Shown piece after piece: positions 45,625 to 55,534 of a DNA stretch of 64,000 nucleotides. The position numbers and the translations under genes were made by a program. A model generated the notes under the pieces. It was given only the letters and a program-made list of their open reading frames with translations, ran no database searches and had not been told where the DNA came from. Origin of the DNA: Pseudomonas fortuita (GTDB lineage: Bacteria; Pseudomonadota; Gammaproteobacteria; Pseudomonadales; Pseudomonadaceae); contig NZ_CP114035.2 in NCBI RefSeq assembly GCF_026898135.2, forward strand, positions 3,513,501 through 3,577,500. The letters run 5' to 3'. Each line of letters opens with the position of its first letter. Positions within the stretch are counted from its first letter, which is position 1.

Positions 45625-47873
45625 TGAATACGCCCGTAGAGACCCCTGGCGAACTGCTCAGGCTGCAACTGGGCGAGACAGTCAATTTGTCGCGCCGGCG
45701 CTTTCTTGCCGGCACGGCTGTCGGTGCCCTGGTGCTGGGTTTCGGCCTGCCAATGGGGTCGGGCCGTGTGCAGGCAGCGGTTGCAGCCACCCCGGAACGC
45801 GGTACCCAGGTGCCCGCTTTTCTGGAGATTCGCCCAGACGGCACGGTACGCCTGCTCAGCCCCTTTATGGAAGGCGGGCAAGGCCCCTTCACCGCCATGG
45901 CGCAAATTGTGGGTGAAGAGCTGGATGTCGACCCCGTCAATTTCGTGGTCGATAGCGCACCACCGGGCGAAGCTTACGTGGTGATGGAAAACGGCATGCG
46001 CATCACCGGTGGCAGCATGTCGGTGCGCATGAGCTACCCGACCATGCGCCGCCTGGGTGCCCTTGCCCGGGCCATGCTGCTGCAGGCCGGCGCTGAACAA
46101 CTGGGCGTGTCGGTCGACGAACTCTCGACCACGCCAGGAAACGTGGTACATACCACGACGGGGCGTTCGATACCCTACGGTGACCTCGCCGGGCGCGCCA
46201 TGGACCTGCCGGTACCCGACCCGGCCAGCGTCAAGCTGCGTGACCCCAGCCAGTTCCGCTGGATCGGCAAGCCTGTTCGCCGCCTGGATGCCTACGACAA
46301 GTCCACCGGCAAGGCACAGTACTGCATCGACATAAAGGTCGACGGCATGCTGCACGCCGCCGTGCAACACGCACCACGTCTGGGCATGACCGTGGGCAGC
46401 GTGCGCAACGAAGATCAGGTCAAGGCCATGAAAGGCGTGCACTCCGTGCACCAACTGCCGGGCGCAGTGGCCGTGGTTGCCGAGCGTTGGTGGCACGCAA
46501 AGCGTGCGGTAGAGGCGATTCAGGTGGACTGGAAAGAGCCGGCCGCCGACAGCAACGTGCGACCGATGCCGGCCGACTTCTCCAGCGACGCATGGCGGGA
46601 ACACCTCGCCAACGTCAAGGGCCCGGCGCGGGACGAAGAAAACGAAGGCGATATCGCTGGCGCCCTGAGCAATGCCAAGACCAAGGTCGAGGCCAGCTAC
46701 CACAACCAGTACCTGAACCATGCCCAGCTCGAGCCACCGTCCGCCCTCGCCCGCTTCAACCCGGACGGCAGCCTGGACGTCTGGCTGCCCAACCAGGCCC
46801 CGGACATGTTCCGTGATGACATTGCCAAGCGTACCGGCCTGGAACCTGCGCAAATCAACCTGCACTCGCCGCTGCTGGGCGGTTTCTTTGGCCGCCACTT
46901 CCTGTACGACTCGGCCAACCCCTACCCGCAGGCCATTGCCTTGGCCAAAGCGGTTGGCCGGCCGGTAAAACTCATCTGGAGCCGCGAAGAGGAATTCCTG
47001 CGTGATGTGCTGCGCCCGGTTGCAGTGGTGAAATTCCGCGCCGGGCTGGATGCCGATGGCATGCCAGTGGCCTTCGAAGCGGTCAGCGCCACCGAAGGCC
47101 CAACCGAGGCTCTTGCTGGCAAGCAAGGGGAAAAGATCGACCCGACCGCGGTTGAGGGGCTATCAGGCAAGTCGTACGCCATCGCCAACAAGCGCATTGC
47201 CCAGATCTACGTCAAAGGCCCGGCCATGCTCGGCTACTGGCGCTCGGTGGGTAACTCGTTGAACGACTTCTTCTATGAATCCTTCCTCGATGAACTGGCA
47301 GACAAAGGCGGCAAGGACCCGTTCGAACTGCGCCTGCACCTGCTGCGCGACAATCCGCGCCTGACCACCCTGCTGAACGCGGTCGCCGAGCTGTCCGGTG
47401 GCTGGAAACGTGGGCCCTTCACTGCCGAGGATGGCAGCAAACGGGCACGCGGCGTGGCAATGGCCTCACCCTTTGGCTCGGAAGCGGCAGTCATTGCCGA
47501 GGTGTCGATCGAGAACGGCCAGGTCAAGGTGCACGACATCTGGCAGGCCATCGACCCGGGTAGCATCGTCAACCCGGCGATCATCGAACACCAGGTCAAC
47601 GGCGCAGTTGCCCTTGGCCTGTCGCAGACGCTGGTGGAAGAAGCGGTCTATGTGGATGGCAAGCCGCGCGCACGCAACTACGACCTGTACCCGATCCTGC
47701 CGCCCTCACGGATGGCACGTGTGCATGTACGCATTGTCGAAAGCGGGGCGAAGATGGGCGGTATCGGCGAGCCACCGCTACCCGCTGTAGCCCCGGCTGT
47801 GGCCAACGCGGTCGCGCAGCTTACCGGCCAGCGCGTGCGTAGCCTGCCACTGAGCCGCCATACCTTCAGCTGA
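45624..47873 (+). CDS. iorB: Isoquinoline 1-oxidoreductase beta subunit, molybdopterin
   Basis: This 749-residue large subunit carries the molybdenum cytosine-dinucleotide domain. The N terminus holds a twin-arginine signal NLSRRRFLAGTAVGALVLGF, so the IorAB complex is exported by TAT with its small partner. PRLGMTVGSVRNEDQVKAM, QLEPPSALARFNPDGSLDVW, GGFFGRHFLYD and GGIGEPPLPAVAPAVANAV (with the active-site Glu) are typical of IorB/aldehyde-oxidoreductase-like proteins. Here it is followed by a cytochrome c gene, so electrons probably go to the respiratory chain. The natural substrate may be an N-heterocycle or an aldehyde; the name is by homology. Confidence 0.92.
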   Translation: MNTPVETPGELLRLQLGETVNLSRRRFLAGTAVGALVLGFGLPMGSGRVQAAVAATPERGTQVPAFLEIRPDGTVRLLSPFMEGGQGPFTAMAQIVGEELDVDPVNFVVDSAPPGEAYVVMENGMRITGGSMSVRMSYPTMRRLGALARAMLLQAGAEQLGVSVDELSTTPGNVVHTTTGRSIPYGDLAGRAMDLPVPDPASVKLRDPSQFRWIGKPVRRLDAYDKSTGKAQYCIDIKVDGMLHAAVQHAPRLGMTVGSVRNEDQVKAMKGVHSVHQLPGAVAVVAERWWHAKRAVEAIQVDWKEPAADSNVRPMPADFSSDAWREHLANVKGPARDEENEGDIAGALSNAKTKVEASYHNQYLNHAQLEPPSALARFNPDGSLDVWLPNQAPDMFRDDIAKRTGLEPAQINLHSPLLGGFFGRHFLYDSANPYPQAIALAKAVGRPVKLIWSREEEFLRDVLRPVAVVKFRAGLDADGMPVAFEAVSATEGPTEALAGKQGEKIDPTAVEGLSGKSYAIANKRIAQIYVKGPAMLGYWRSVGNSLNDFFYESFLDELADKGGKDPFELRLHLLRDNPRLTTLLNAVAELSGGWKRGPFTAEDGSKRARGVAMASPFGSEAAVIAEVSIENGQVKVHDIWQAIDPGSIVNPAIIEHQVNGAVALGLSQTLVEEAVYVDGKPRARNYDLYPILPPSRMARVHVRIVESGAKMGGIGEPPLPAVAPAVANAVAQLTGQRVRSLPLSRHTFS

Positions 47874-47891
47874 CTGCACAAGGGAAGCCCG

Positions 47892-49235
47892 ATGACCCAT
47901 CGTTTCGCAAGAACCGCTGGCTGGCTGGCGCTGCCGTGCCTTGTCGCGGCAGGCCTGCTGGCCTGGTATGTGACCCGCGAGCCGGCCTCGCCGTTTGCCG
48001 ACGCACAGGCCACTGCCGCTGACCCGGCCCTGATCAGCCGCGGCGAGTACGTCGCCCGCCTCGGCGACTGCGTGGCCTGCCACAGCCTGCCGGACGGCAA
48101 GCCGTTCGCGGGTGGACTGGAAATGGCCACCCCGCTGGGGGCCATCCACGCCACCAACATCACCCCCGACCGCGACAGCGGTATCGGCAGCTACAGCCTG
48201 GCCGATTTCGACCGTGCCGTACGCCAGGGTGTCGCCCCTGGTGGCAGGCGGCTGTACCCGGCCATGCCCTACCCGTCCTACGCCAAACTCAGCGATGATG
48301 ATGTCAGGGCGTTGTATGCGTTTTTCATGCACAACGTGCAACCCGCCCGGCAGGCCAATCTGCCCAGCGACATTCCCTGGCCGCTGAACCTGCGCTGGCC
48401 CATTGCCTTATGGAATGGCCTGTTCGCCGCCACCTCGCCATACGCCGACAAGCCCGGCCAGGATGCGCAGTGGAACCGGGGGGCCTACATCGTCCAGGGC
48501 CCAGGTCACTGCGGCAGCTGCCACACCCCACGCGGCCTGGCGTTCAACGAAAAGGCCCTGGATGAAGGCGGCAAACCCTTCCTGGCCGGCGCCCTGCTCG
48601 ACGGCTGGTACGCACCGAGCCTGCGCGCCGACCCTAACACCGGGCTGGGGCGCTGGAGCGAGGCAGAAATCGCGCAGTTCCTGAAAACCGGGCGCAACCG
48701 GCATGCCGTGGTGTTCGGCTCGATGACTGAGGCGTTCAACAACTCCACGCAATTCATGCATGACGATGACCTGGCCGCCATTGCCCATTACCTGAAATCA
48801 CTGCCCGGCGATCCACAGCGTGACGGCGCGCCATGGCAGTACCGGGTCGAATCGGCAGCGGCACGGCTCGACAGCCCGGGGGCGCACACCTATGTGACCC
48901 GCTGCGCGTCTTGCCACGGCCTGGACGGCAAAGGCCAAGCCGAGTGGATGCCGCCATTGGCAGGGGCCACCTCGGCACTGGCCAGGGAGAACGCCTCAGC
49001 GATCAATATCACCCTCAATGGTTCGCAGCGGGTGGTGGCTGCCGGGGTGCCGGATGCCTATCGCATGCCAGCTTTCCGCCAGCAGTTGAGTGACCAGGAG
49101 ATTGCCGAAGTGCTGAGTTTTGTGCGTACGGCCTGGGGCAACCAGGGTGGTGCGGTGGATGCGCAGGCGGTAGGCAAGTTGCGTGGTCATACCGACCCGG
49201 CCAGCAGCAGCCCGATCATCTTGCATATGCGCTGA
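47892..49235 (+). CDS. Tri-heme cytochrome c, alcohol/aldehyde dehydrogenase type
   Basis: This 447-residue protein has an N-terminal membrane segment and three CxxCH heme motifs: CVACH (C60-H64), CGSCH (about 207-211) and CASCH (about 338-342). This is the layout of the AdhB/gluconate-dehydrogenase cytochrome subunits. It lies 19 bases after iorB in the same operon, so it is the likely electron acceptor for the molybdenum enzyme in the periplasm. Confidence 0.94.
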   Translation: MTHRFARTAGWLALPCLVAAGLLAWYVTREPASPFADAQATAADPALISRGEYVARLGDCVACHSLPDGKPFAGGLEMATPLGAIHATNITPDRDSGIGSYSLADFDRAVRQGVAPGGRRLYPAMPYPSYAKLSDDDVRALYAFFMHNVQPARQANLPSDIPWPLNLRWPIALWNGLFAATSPYADKPGQDAQWNRGAYIVQGPGHCGSCHTPRGLAFNEKALDEGGKPFLAGALLDGWYAPSLRADPNTGLGRWSEAEIAQFLKTGRNRHAVVFGSMTEAFNNSTQFMHDDDLAAIAHYLKSLPGDPQRDGAPWQYRVESAAARLDSPGAHTYVTRCASCHGLDGKGQAEWMPPLAGATSALARENASAINITLNGSQRVVAAGVPDAYRMPAFRQQLSDQEIAEVLSFVRTAWGNQGGAVDAQAVGKLRGHTDPASSSPIILHMR

Positions 49236-49254
49236 ATTGACGTGGTTCTTGCAC

Positions 49255-50510
49255 CGGCCTCTTCGCGAGCGCGCCCGCTCCCATCGGACAAACTCTGATT
49301 TGATTTAGCGGTGACTTTGTGGGAGTGGGCTTGCCCCGCGAAACCCGGCGCAGCCGGGCCATGCATCGTGTCGCCTGCTTCCCGGGGCAAGCCCGCTCCC
49401 ACAATGGCACTTGTCCCCTACGCGACAGCGCAGCCCAACTGATTTACTGATTTAGCAATGACTTTGTGGGAGCGGGCTTGTCCCGCGAACCCCGGCGCAG
49501 CCGGGGCCATGCATCGCGTCGCCTGCTTCGCGGGGCAAGCCCGCTCCCACAATGGCACTTGCTCCCTGCGCGACAGCGCAACCTAACTGATTTGCTGATT
49601 TAGCGGTGACTTTGTGGGAGCGGGTTTGTCCCGCGAACCCCGGCGCAGCCGGGGCCATCCATCGCGTCGCCTGCTTCGCGGGGCAAGCCCGCTCCCACAA
49701 TGGCACTTGCTCCCTGCGCGACAGCGCAACCTAACTGATTTGCTGATTTAGCGGTGACTTTGTGGGAGCGGGTTTGTCCCGCGAACCCCGGCGCAGCCGG
49801 GGCCATCCATCGCGTCGCCTGCTTCGCGGGGCAAGCCCGCTCCCACAATGGCACTTGCTCCCTGCGCGACAGCGCAGCCCAACTGATTTACTGATTTAGC
49901 AGTGACTTTGTGGGAGCGGGCTTGTCCCGCGAACCCCGGCGCAGCCGGGGCCATCCATCGCGTCGCCTGCTTCGCGGGGCAAGCCCGCTCCCACAATGGC
50001 ACTTGTTCCCTGCGCGACAGCGCAGCCCAACTGATTTACTGATTTAGCAATGACTTTGTGGGAGCGGGCTTGCCTCGCGAACCCCGGCGCAGCCGGGGCC
50101 ATCCATCGCGTCGCCTGCTTCGCGGGGCAAGCCCGCTCCCACAATGGCACTTGCTCCCTGCGCGACAGCGCAGCCCAACTGATTTACTGATTTAGCGGTG
50201 ACTTTGTGGGAGTGGGCTTGCCTCGCGAAACCCGGCGCAGCCGGGCCATGCATCGTGTCGCCTGCTTCGCGGGGCAAGCCCGCTCCCACAATGGCACTTG
50301 CCCCCTGCGCGACAGCGCAGCCCAACTGATTTGCTGATTTAGCGGTGACTTTGTGGGAGCGGGCTTGTCCCGCGAACCCCGGCGCAGCCGGGGCCATCCA
50401 TCGCGTCGCCTGCTTCGCGGGGCAAGCCCGCTCCCACAATGGCACTTGTTCTCTACGCGACAGCGCAACCTAACTGATTTGCTGATTTAGCGGTGACTTT
50501 GTGGGAGCAA
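49255..50510. repeat. Tandem array of about eight 147/148-bp BIME units
   Basis: The phrase ACTTTGTGGGAG recurs at 49314, 49461, 49609, 49757, 49905, 50053, 50201, 50348 and 50496: steps of 147, 148, 148, 148, 148, 148, 147, 148. Each unit has a left REP (GGAGCGGGCTTGTCCCGCGAA), a CCCCGGCGCAGCCGGGG hairpin, an inverted REP (TTCGCGGGGCAAGCCCGCTCC) and a conserved spacer containing CTGATTTxCTGATTTAGC. The first half-unit (49255-49300) is degenerate, and the ninth breaks after GTGGGAGC. No supported gene lies within; it fills the 1.3-kb gap between the cytochrome gene and the binding-protein gene. Confidence 0.97.
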
Positions 50511-50567
50511 CTGCCTTGCTCAATTTCTAGAATCTAGCGCGGTCCCTGCAGGTACGTGCCAGGGCTG

Positions 50568-51356
50568 TTACTGCCACCGCTCCAGGTTCTGCTTCAGCAG
50601 TTGCTCAGGCAGCGCCCCGCCAACGACCTTCGCCATCTCCCGCGCCAGCGCCTCACGCAGCTGTGGCTTGTTGCAGGGCGATTCATGTGACATAGCCAGG
50701 TACAACCCTTCACTGGATACAGGCGGCTGCAACACCTGCACGGTATCAGTGATACCCAACGTGCGGGCCAGCGCCATCCCGGGGTACTGCTCGTACACCA
50801 CGTAGTCACTGCGCTTGTGCATCAGCTTCTCGAACGCCTGCCGGGCGCCGGGCACCGCTTCCAGGGTGAGGTTTGCCTGGGCATATTCATCGAACTGCTG
50901 GCCATGGCTGTTGTTGACCAGGGTCCCGCCTTTGCGGCCCTTGAGGTCTGCCCATTGATGGTAGGCAAAGGCATTGTCCTGGCGTACCCAGACTACGCTC
51001 GGGGTGTGCAGGAATGGCGGGGCGACAAAGTCCATCTGTTGCTGCCGGGCGTGGGTGATGAAATACCCGGCCAGCAGGTCGATCCGGCCTGTGCGGACTT
51101 CTTCTTGGGCACGCGACCAAGGCCCACCGTACACCACCTCGATTTCCAGCCCCAGCTGCTTGCCCAGGTATTTGAGCAGGTCGGCGTTGGCACCGATCAG
51201 TTGCCGAGGGTTCTGCGGATCGCGCCATAGGTAAGGTGGATACTCAGGGTTACCGGTAGCGGTCAGCCGTCGGCAGGGCTCTTGCGCTGCGCCCGGAAAA
51301 GCCAGCAACAGGCAAGGCAACAACAGCAAGGCTTGACGCAAGCAACGCTCGATCAT
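50568..51356 (-). CDS. Periplasmic solute-binding protein, family 3
   Basis: This 262-residue protein has a signal peptide (cut near AAQ, residue 25) and the family 3 fold: LTATGNPEYPPYLWRDPQNP, IGANADLLKYLGKQLGLEIE and QEEVRTGRIDLLAGYFITHARQQQMDF. There is no transporter gene next to it, so it may serve another uptake system or a sensor. Two cysteines (C28 and one near 228) may pair. Confidence 0.85.
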   Translation of the reverse strand: MIERCLRQALLLLPCLLLAFPGAAQEPCRRLTATGNPEYPPYLWRDPQNPRQLIGANADLLKYLGKQLGLEIEVVYGGPWSRAQEEVRTGRIDLLAGYFITHARQQQMDFVAPPFLHTPSVVWVRQDNAFAYHQWADLKGRKGGTLVNNSHGQQFDEYAQANLTLEAVPGARQAFEKLMHKRSDYVVYEQYPGMALARTLGITDTVQVLQPPVSSEGLYLAMSHESPCNKPQLREALAREMAKVVGGALPEQLLKQNLERWQ

Positions 51357-51525
51357 CTACAACCCTCGGCACATGGAACCTCTGGCGACCCGGCGAAGCG
51401 GCCAAAGGCCGCCACGCCCTGTGCTCGAACGCAGCATTGGTCTGCGCGTGCTCAAACAGTCTGGACCAGGAACGCTTGGAGCCGCGGCCTTTTATCGCTC
51501 AGCAACGAACCGGCCGAGCAACGCC

Positions 51526-52167
51526 TCAGGCGCCCTGCCGACGCATTGCCAGAATCGCCGCGCCAAAGCCGATAAAGGTGGTACCCACCACGCGGCTCAC
51601 CCAGCGTGACATCGACGGCCGGGTCAGTACGCCCTTGGCCCGCGCGGCCAGTGCGGCATACAAGCTCAGAGATGCAAGCGACAAGCTCACGAAAATCCCG
51701 GTCAGGGTCAGAAACTGCGGCAACAACGCCGCCCCTTGGTCGATGAACTGCGGGAACAGCGCGGTGAAAAACATGGTCGCCTTGGGGTTGGTCACTGCTG
51801 TGAGGAAAGCCGATTTGTACAACTTCAGCGGTGTGGGCCGTACCTTGACAGCCCCCTCAGCAGCGCCCTGCTCCAGCATCGGGTTCTTTTTCAGCAACTG
51901 CCGCGCACCGAGGTAGAACAGGTAACCTGCCCCCAGGATCTTCACAGCGTTGAACAGTACTTCGGAGCTGGCCAGCAAGGCGCCCAGCCCAAGCATGGCC
52001 GCAGCCGACAGGCAGAACAGGCCCGAGCCATTGCCCAGCGACGACCAGATCGCACTGCGCTGGCCGTGGGCAAGGCTGTTGTTGATGGCCATCAGGGTGG
52101 CAGGACCGGGGCTGGCAATCGCGATGGCGGCGACCAGGGTAAACGCAAACAGCGAGTGAGCATCCAT
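51526..52167 (-). CDS. LysE/RhtB-family amino-acid exporter
   Basis: This 213-residue protein has six helices and the LysE signature SPGPATLMAINNSLAHGQRSA near the N terminus, then ILGAGYLFYLGARQLLKK and TNPKATMFFTALFPQFID. It is an inner-membrane exporter of an amino acid or homoserine-lactone-like compound. The start at 52167 (MDAHSLFAFTLVAAIAIASP) is preferred; the upstream residues are intergenic. Confidence 0.9.
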   Translation of the reverse strand: MDAHSLFAFTLVAAIAIASPGPATLMAINNSLAHGQRSAIWSSLGNGSGLFCLSAAAMLGLGALLASSEVLFNAVKILGAGYLFYLGARQLLKKNPMLEQGAAEGAVKVRPTPLKLYKSAFLTAVTNPKATMFFTALFPQFIDQGAALLPQFLTLTGIFVSLSLASLSLYAALAARAKGVLTRPSMSRWVSRVVGTTFIGFGAAILAMRRQGA

Positions 52168-52218
52168 TTTCAGGCTCTTCAAGCAGATCAGGGTAGGCCG
52201 TGCGCAGGGCACGCAGGT

Positions 52219-52416
52219 TCAGTCATTCTGCCGCTTGGCTGCCTTCTTGGCGATAGCTTTCATCCGCGTCGCCGCGCGCTGCACCGTGGCCATCTTTTCC
52301 GGGCGTTTCATGCCCCGCCATTTGCGAATTTCGTCGCGGGTGCGACCACAGCTCACGCACAGCTCGCTGTTGAGCTGGCATAACGAGACGCAGGGGTTAT
52401 CGATGTCTTTGGCCAT
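52219..52416 (-). CDS. DUF1289 small cysteine protein
   Basis: This 65-residue protein begins NPCVSLCQLNSELCVSCGRT with four cysteines (C9, C13, C20, C23) and then RDEIRKWRGM, the standard DUF1289 pattern. The cysteine cluster could bind a metal or iron-sulfur group. Function is unknown. It lies just upstream of the LysE gene on the same strand. Confidence 0.92.
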   Translation of the reverse strand: MAKDIDNPCVSLCQLNSELCVSCGRTRDEIRKWRGMKRPEKMATVQRAATRMKAIAKKAAKRQND

Positions 52417-52424
52417 GCCACCAC

Positions 52425-52742
52425 TCAGCCGGCCATGTCTGCCCGTGCTCGTTCGACGGCACTGTCAAACACCTCGCGCAGCTCTTGAGCCTTGGCCTTG
52501 CTGACCGACCTGGCATCCAGCAGTTCATCGATCACCCGAATGCACTGGCCCTTGGCGGTGTCCAGTTGCTCGGCGTCGGAGGCGTCAGCGATATCACCCA
52601 GATAAGGAGCGATGAGGTACACGTAACGGTCCTGCAGCTTGAGCGCTGCCAGCGCGTCGAGGGCTTTCTGGAACCGGTCGGCGGCGGCAGGGCTCATGCT
52701 CAATTTATCGAAATGAATCAGGCTCACACGGTCAGTGGCCAT
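52425..52742 (-). CDS. Small helical protein of unknown function
   Basis: This 105-residue, largely helical, acidic protein begins MATDRVSLIHFDKLSMSPAA and has GGAG before the ATG at 52742; the longer frame upstream is intergenic. It ends eight bases before the start of the DUF1289 gene and is probably in the same operon. I do not recognise the family. Confidence 0.75.
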   Translation of the reverse strand: MATDRVSLIHFDKLSMSPAAADRFQKALDALAALKLQDRYVYLIAPYLGDIADASDAEQLDTAKGQCIRVIDELLDARSVSKAKAQELREVFDSAVERARADMAG

Positions 52743-53052
52743 TGACGAATCTCCGTTTCCTGGTGCGGCCTGGCCCACGGGCAGCAGCGCTTCTACGGTG
52801 CTCGGATGTGCAGGCCAGGGTAATGCCAACAGGGTACCAGAACGCGGGGCAGAAAGGGCCATCGCCCCCAGAACTAAAAGTATTTGGCAGGTCGCGCAAT
52901 GGACGCCCCAGGACGTTTACGGGACAGGCACAGCGGTTTCGGGCACTGGATAATCGGCCGGCAATTTCCCCGCCGAGGCCGTCATCGAACTCGGTAGCCC
53001 ACACAACAACAAGCCTGCGCGTCCAGGTAATCCTCAAAGGGCCTCAACATTC
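52743..53052. other. Divergent gap before the BCCT transporter gene
   Basis: A 310-bp region between two divergent genes with no REP element, hairpin or open frame I can support; it should carry both promoters. Confidence 0.4.
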
Positions 53053-54801
53053 ATGGCAAAGGAACACATCACCGAAACACTCGACCTTGGCGTGACGGAC
53101 CCCTCGAAAACCGCAGAAGCCCGCCAGGACAGGCATTTCGAGGGCAAGCTCGACTGGATCGTCTTTGGTTTTACCAGCCTCCTGGCTGTCGCGTTCGTCC
53201 TCTGGGGCTTCCTCAACCAGGCCAGCCTCGCCAGCAGCGCCTCCAGCGCGCAGTCCTGGGTCATTCTCAACTTCGGCTGGTTCTTCGTGCTCACCTCCAC
53301 ACTTTTCGTGGTATTCGTGCTGTGGCTGGCTGCCAGCCGTTATGGCCGGGTGCCACTGGGTCGTGATGGCGAACAGCCAGAATTCCGCACGGTGTCCTGG
53401 GTGGCAATGATGTTCAGTGCCGGCATGGGCATCGGCCTGATGTTCTTTGGCGTTGCCGAGCCGCTGTCGCACTATGTGACGCCGCCCCCCGGCTCGGCCA
53501 CCGGGCAGACCAGCGAGGCGATGCAGGTGGCCATGGCCACCACCCTGTTCCACTGGACGCTGCACCCCTGGGCCATGTACGCCATCGTGGGCCTGGTGAT
53601 TGCCTACGGTACCTACCGCCGCGGCCGCTCGCAGCTGATTTCCGCGGCCTTCCGGCCGTTGATCGGCAAGCACGCCAACGGCCCCCTCGGCCGCCTGATC
53701 GACATGATGGCGATCTTCGCCACGCTTTTCGGCTCGGCGGCCTCGCTGGGCCTGGGTGCGCTACAGATTGCCGGCGGGCTGGAATACAACGGCTGGGTCG
53801 AAAGCCCCGGCAAGCTGTTCTACATCGCCATCATCACCCTGCTGACCATTGCCTTCGTCACCTCGGCGGTGTCCGGTGTCGGCAAGGGCATCCAGTGGCT
53901 GTCCAACACCAACATGGTGCTGGCACTGGTGCTGGCAGCGTTCGTGTTCATGGTCGGCCCTACCCTGCTCATGCTCAACCTGCTGCCGACCTCGATCGGT
54001 ATCTACATCAAGATGCTGCCCGAAATGATGGCCCGCACCAACGCCAGTGACGGCGATCAGATGAACAGCTGGCTGGCCGGCTGGACCGTGTTCTACTGGG
54101 CCTGGTGGATTTCCTGGACACCGTTCGTAGGCATGTTTATCGCCCGCATCAGCCGCGGTCGTACCATCCGCCAGTTCGTCACCGGCGTGCTGCTGGTGCC
54201 CAGCCTGGTCAGCCTGGTGTGGTTCACCATTTTTGGCGGTGCTTCCATCGATGCCCTGCGCGAAGGCGCCTTCCAGCTGGCCAACGGTGCAGTCAACAGC
54301 AACCACGCGCTGTACCAGCTGCTCGACAGCTACCCGCTGGCATCGGCCTCCTCGGTACTGGTGATGATCCTGGTGGGCATCTTCTTTGTCTCCGGTGCCG
54401 ATGCGGCGTCACTGGTGATGGGCACGCTGTCGGAACACGGCACCACCGCACCCTCGCGGCGCACGGTGATTTTCTGGGGCGCGCTCACCGGAACGGTGGC
54501 AGCGATCATGCTGGCGATCGGCGACCCGAGCGACCCTGGCGAGGCGCTGACCGGGCTGCAGAACCTGACCATCGTCGTGGCCTTGCCCTTTGTCGTGGTG
54601 ATGGTGCTGCTGTGCCTGGCGCTGTACCGCGACCTGCGCAAAGACCCGATGATGCTGCGCCACCTGCGCGGCAACGAGCTGATCGAAAAGGCGGTGTTGT
54701 ACGGGGCTGTGAAACATGGTGAGGAGTTCTACATCGTGGTGCAGGAGAAGAAGGCTTCGGTGAAAGTGGCAGCAGCAGCGAGCGAGGTGTCCGAAACCTG
54801 A
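53053..54801 (+). CDS. BCCT-family betaine/choline transporter
   Basis: This 582-residue transporter has about 12 helices and the BCCT signatures SWVAMMFSAGMGIGLMFFGV and YWAWWISWTPFVGMFIARIS (the tryptophan-rich substrate motif), plus FFVSGADAASLVMGTL. It imports a quaternary amine such as glycine betaine, choline or carnitine with sodium or protons. The long variable C-terminal tail common to BetT is short here, suggesting a role in nutrient uptake rather than a strongly osmosensing carrier. Confidence 0.93.
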   Translation: MAKEHITETLDLGVTDPSKTAEARQDRHFEGKLDWIVFGFTSLLAVAFVLWGFLNQASLASSASSAQSWVILNFGWFFVLTSTLFVVFVLWLAASRYGRVPLGRDGEQPEFRTVSWVAMMFSAGMGIGLMFFGVAEPLSHYVTPPPGSATGQTSEAMQVAMATTLFHWTLHPWAMYAIVGLVIAYGTYRRGRSQLISAAFRPLIGKHANGPLGRLIDMMAIFATLFGSAASLGLGALQIAGGLEYNGWVESPGKLFYIAIITLLTIAFVTSAVSGVGKGIQWLSNTNMVLALVLAAFVFMVGPTLLMLNLLPTSIGIYIKMLPEMMARTNASDGDQMNSWLAGWTVFYWAWWISWTPFVGMFIARISRGRTIRQFVTGVLLVPSLVSLVWFTIFGGASIDALREGAFQLANGAVNSNHALYQLLDSYPLASASSVLVMILVGIFFVSGADAASLVMGTLSEHGTTAPSRRTVIFWGALTGTVAAIMLAIGDPSDPGEALTGLQNLTIVVALPFVVVMVLLCLALYRDLRKDPMMLRHLRGNELIEKAVLYGAVKHGEEFYIVVQEKKASVKVAAAASEVSET

Positions 54802-54929
54802 CACGCTAGCCTCGCGCTTCACCGCTTGATTCGGGGGCCGCCACTTGGATCCAGAAAAAACGGCCCCCTCGATCAACGATAGATCGCCCAACCAAGCCGA
54901 TAACCAAAGGGCAGCAAACAGATGAGGGA

Positions 54930-55409
54930 TCACCCCTTCAATGCCGCTGCAATCTTGGCCACATCGATTTTGCCCATCTGCATCATGGCCTCGAACGCCC
55001 GCTTTGCCGCAGCGCGGTCAGGGTGGCCGATGGCCTCTATCAGGATACGGGGGGTGATCTGCCAGGAAATCCCCCATTTGTCCTTGCACCAGCCACAAAC
55101 GCTGGCCTCGCCACCGTTTGCGATAATCGCCTCCCACAAACGGTCGGTTTCGGCTTGGTCTTCGGTACTGACCTGGAATGAAAACGCCTCAGAATGTTTG
55201 AACGTAGCGCCGCCATTAAGCCCCACACAGGGTATGCCCATGACGGTGAATTCGACGGTAATGACATCGCCCTCCTTGCCCGAGGGGTAGTCTGCCGGGG
55301 CCTTGTGCAGTGCGATCAACTTGCTGTCCGGGAAAATGCTGGCATAGAAGTTGGCAGCCTGCTCGGCATCATTGTCGTACCAGAGGCAGAGGGTGTTCTT
55401 GGCAGTCAT
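54930..55409 (-). CDS. VOC-superfamily PhnB-like protein
   Basis: This 159-residue protein starts MTAKNTLCLWYDNDAEQAAN and reads FYASIFPDSKL, EFTVMGIPCVGLNGG, EAFSFQVSTEDQAETDRLWE and GWCKDKWGISWQITP, the typical layout of the 3-demethylubiquinone-9 methyltransferase-like group of the VOC fold. The true enzymatic role is unknown; many members lack activity. The start at 55409 has GGAGCAAGGCC upstream. Confidence 0.9.
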   Translation of the reverse strand: MTAKNTLCLWYDNDAEQAANFYASIFPDSKLIALHKAPADYPSGKEGDVITVEFTVMGIPCVGLNGGATFKHSEAFSFQVSTEDQAETDRLWEAIIANGGEASVCGWCKDKWGISWQITPRILIEAIGHPDRAAAKRAFEAMMQMGKIDVAKIAAALKG

Positions 55410-55463
55410 GGCCTTGCTCCATGAAGGGTATGAACCCTTGAGTCTAGCCGCACCCTTGAGCGC

Positions 55464-55490
55464 AAAAAAAAGCGCCCCGCACGGAGCGCC
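55464..55490 (-). terminator. Rho-independent terminator of the OprD gene
   Basis: GGCGCTCCG...CGGGGCGC stem followed on the minus strand by eight T. It follows the porin stop codon by about 45 bases. Confidence 0.8.
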
Positions 55491-55534
55491 AAAACATCCA
55501 CCCAAACCAAAGGAGCAAGGCTACCCAGGTGAAT

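Noticed and set aside
49452..50468. Series of near-identical minus-strand frames of about 84 residues in the repeat array
   Set aside because: They restart in every 148-bp unit, the period is not a multiple of three, and the text mirrors REP palindromes; no ribosome-binding sites are conserved.
49255..50510. Possible CRISPR array
   Set aside because: The repeated part is nearly the whole 148-bp unit with no unique spacers, and no cas gene is nearby.
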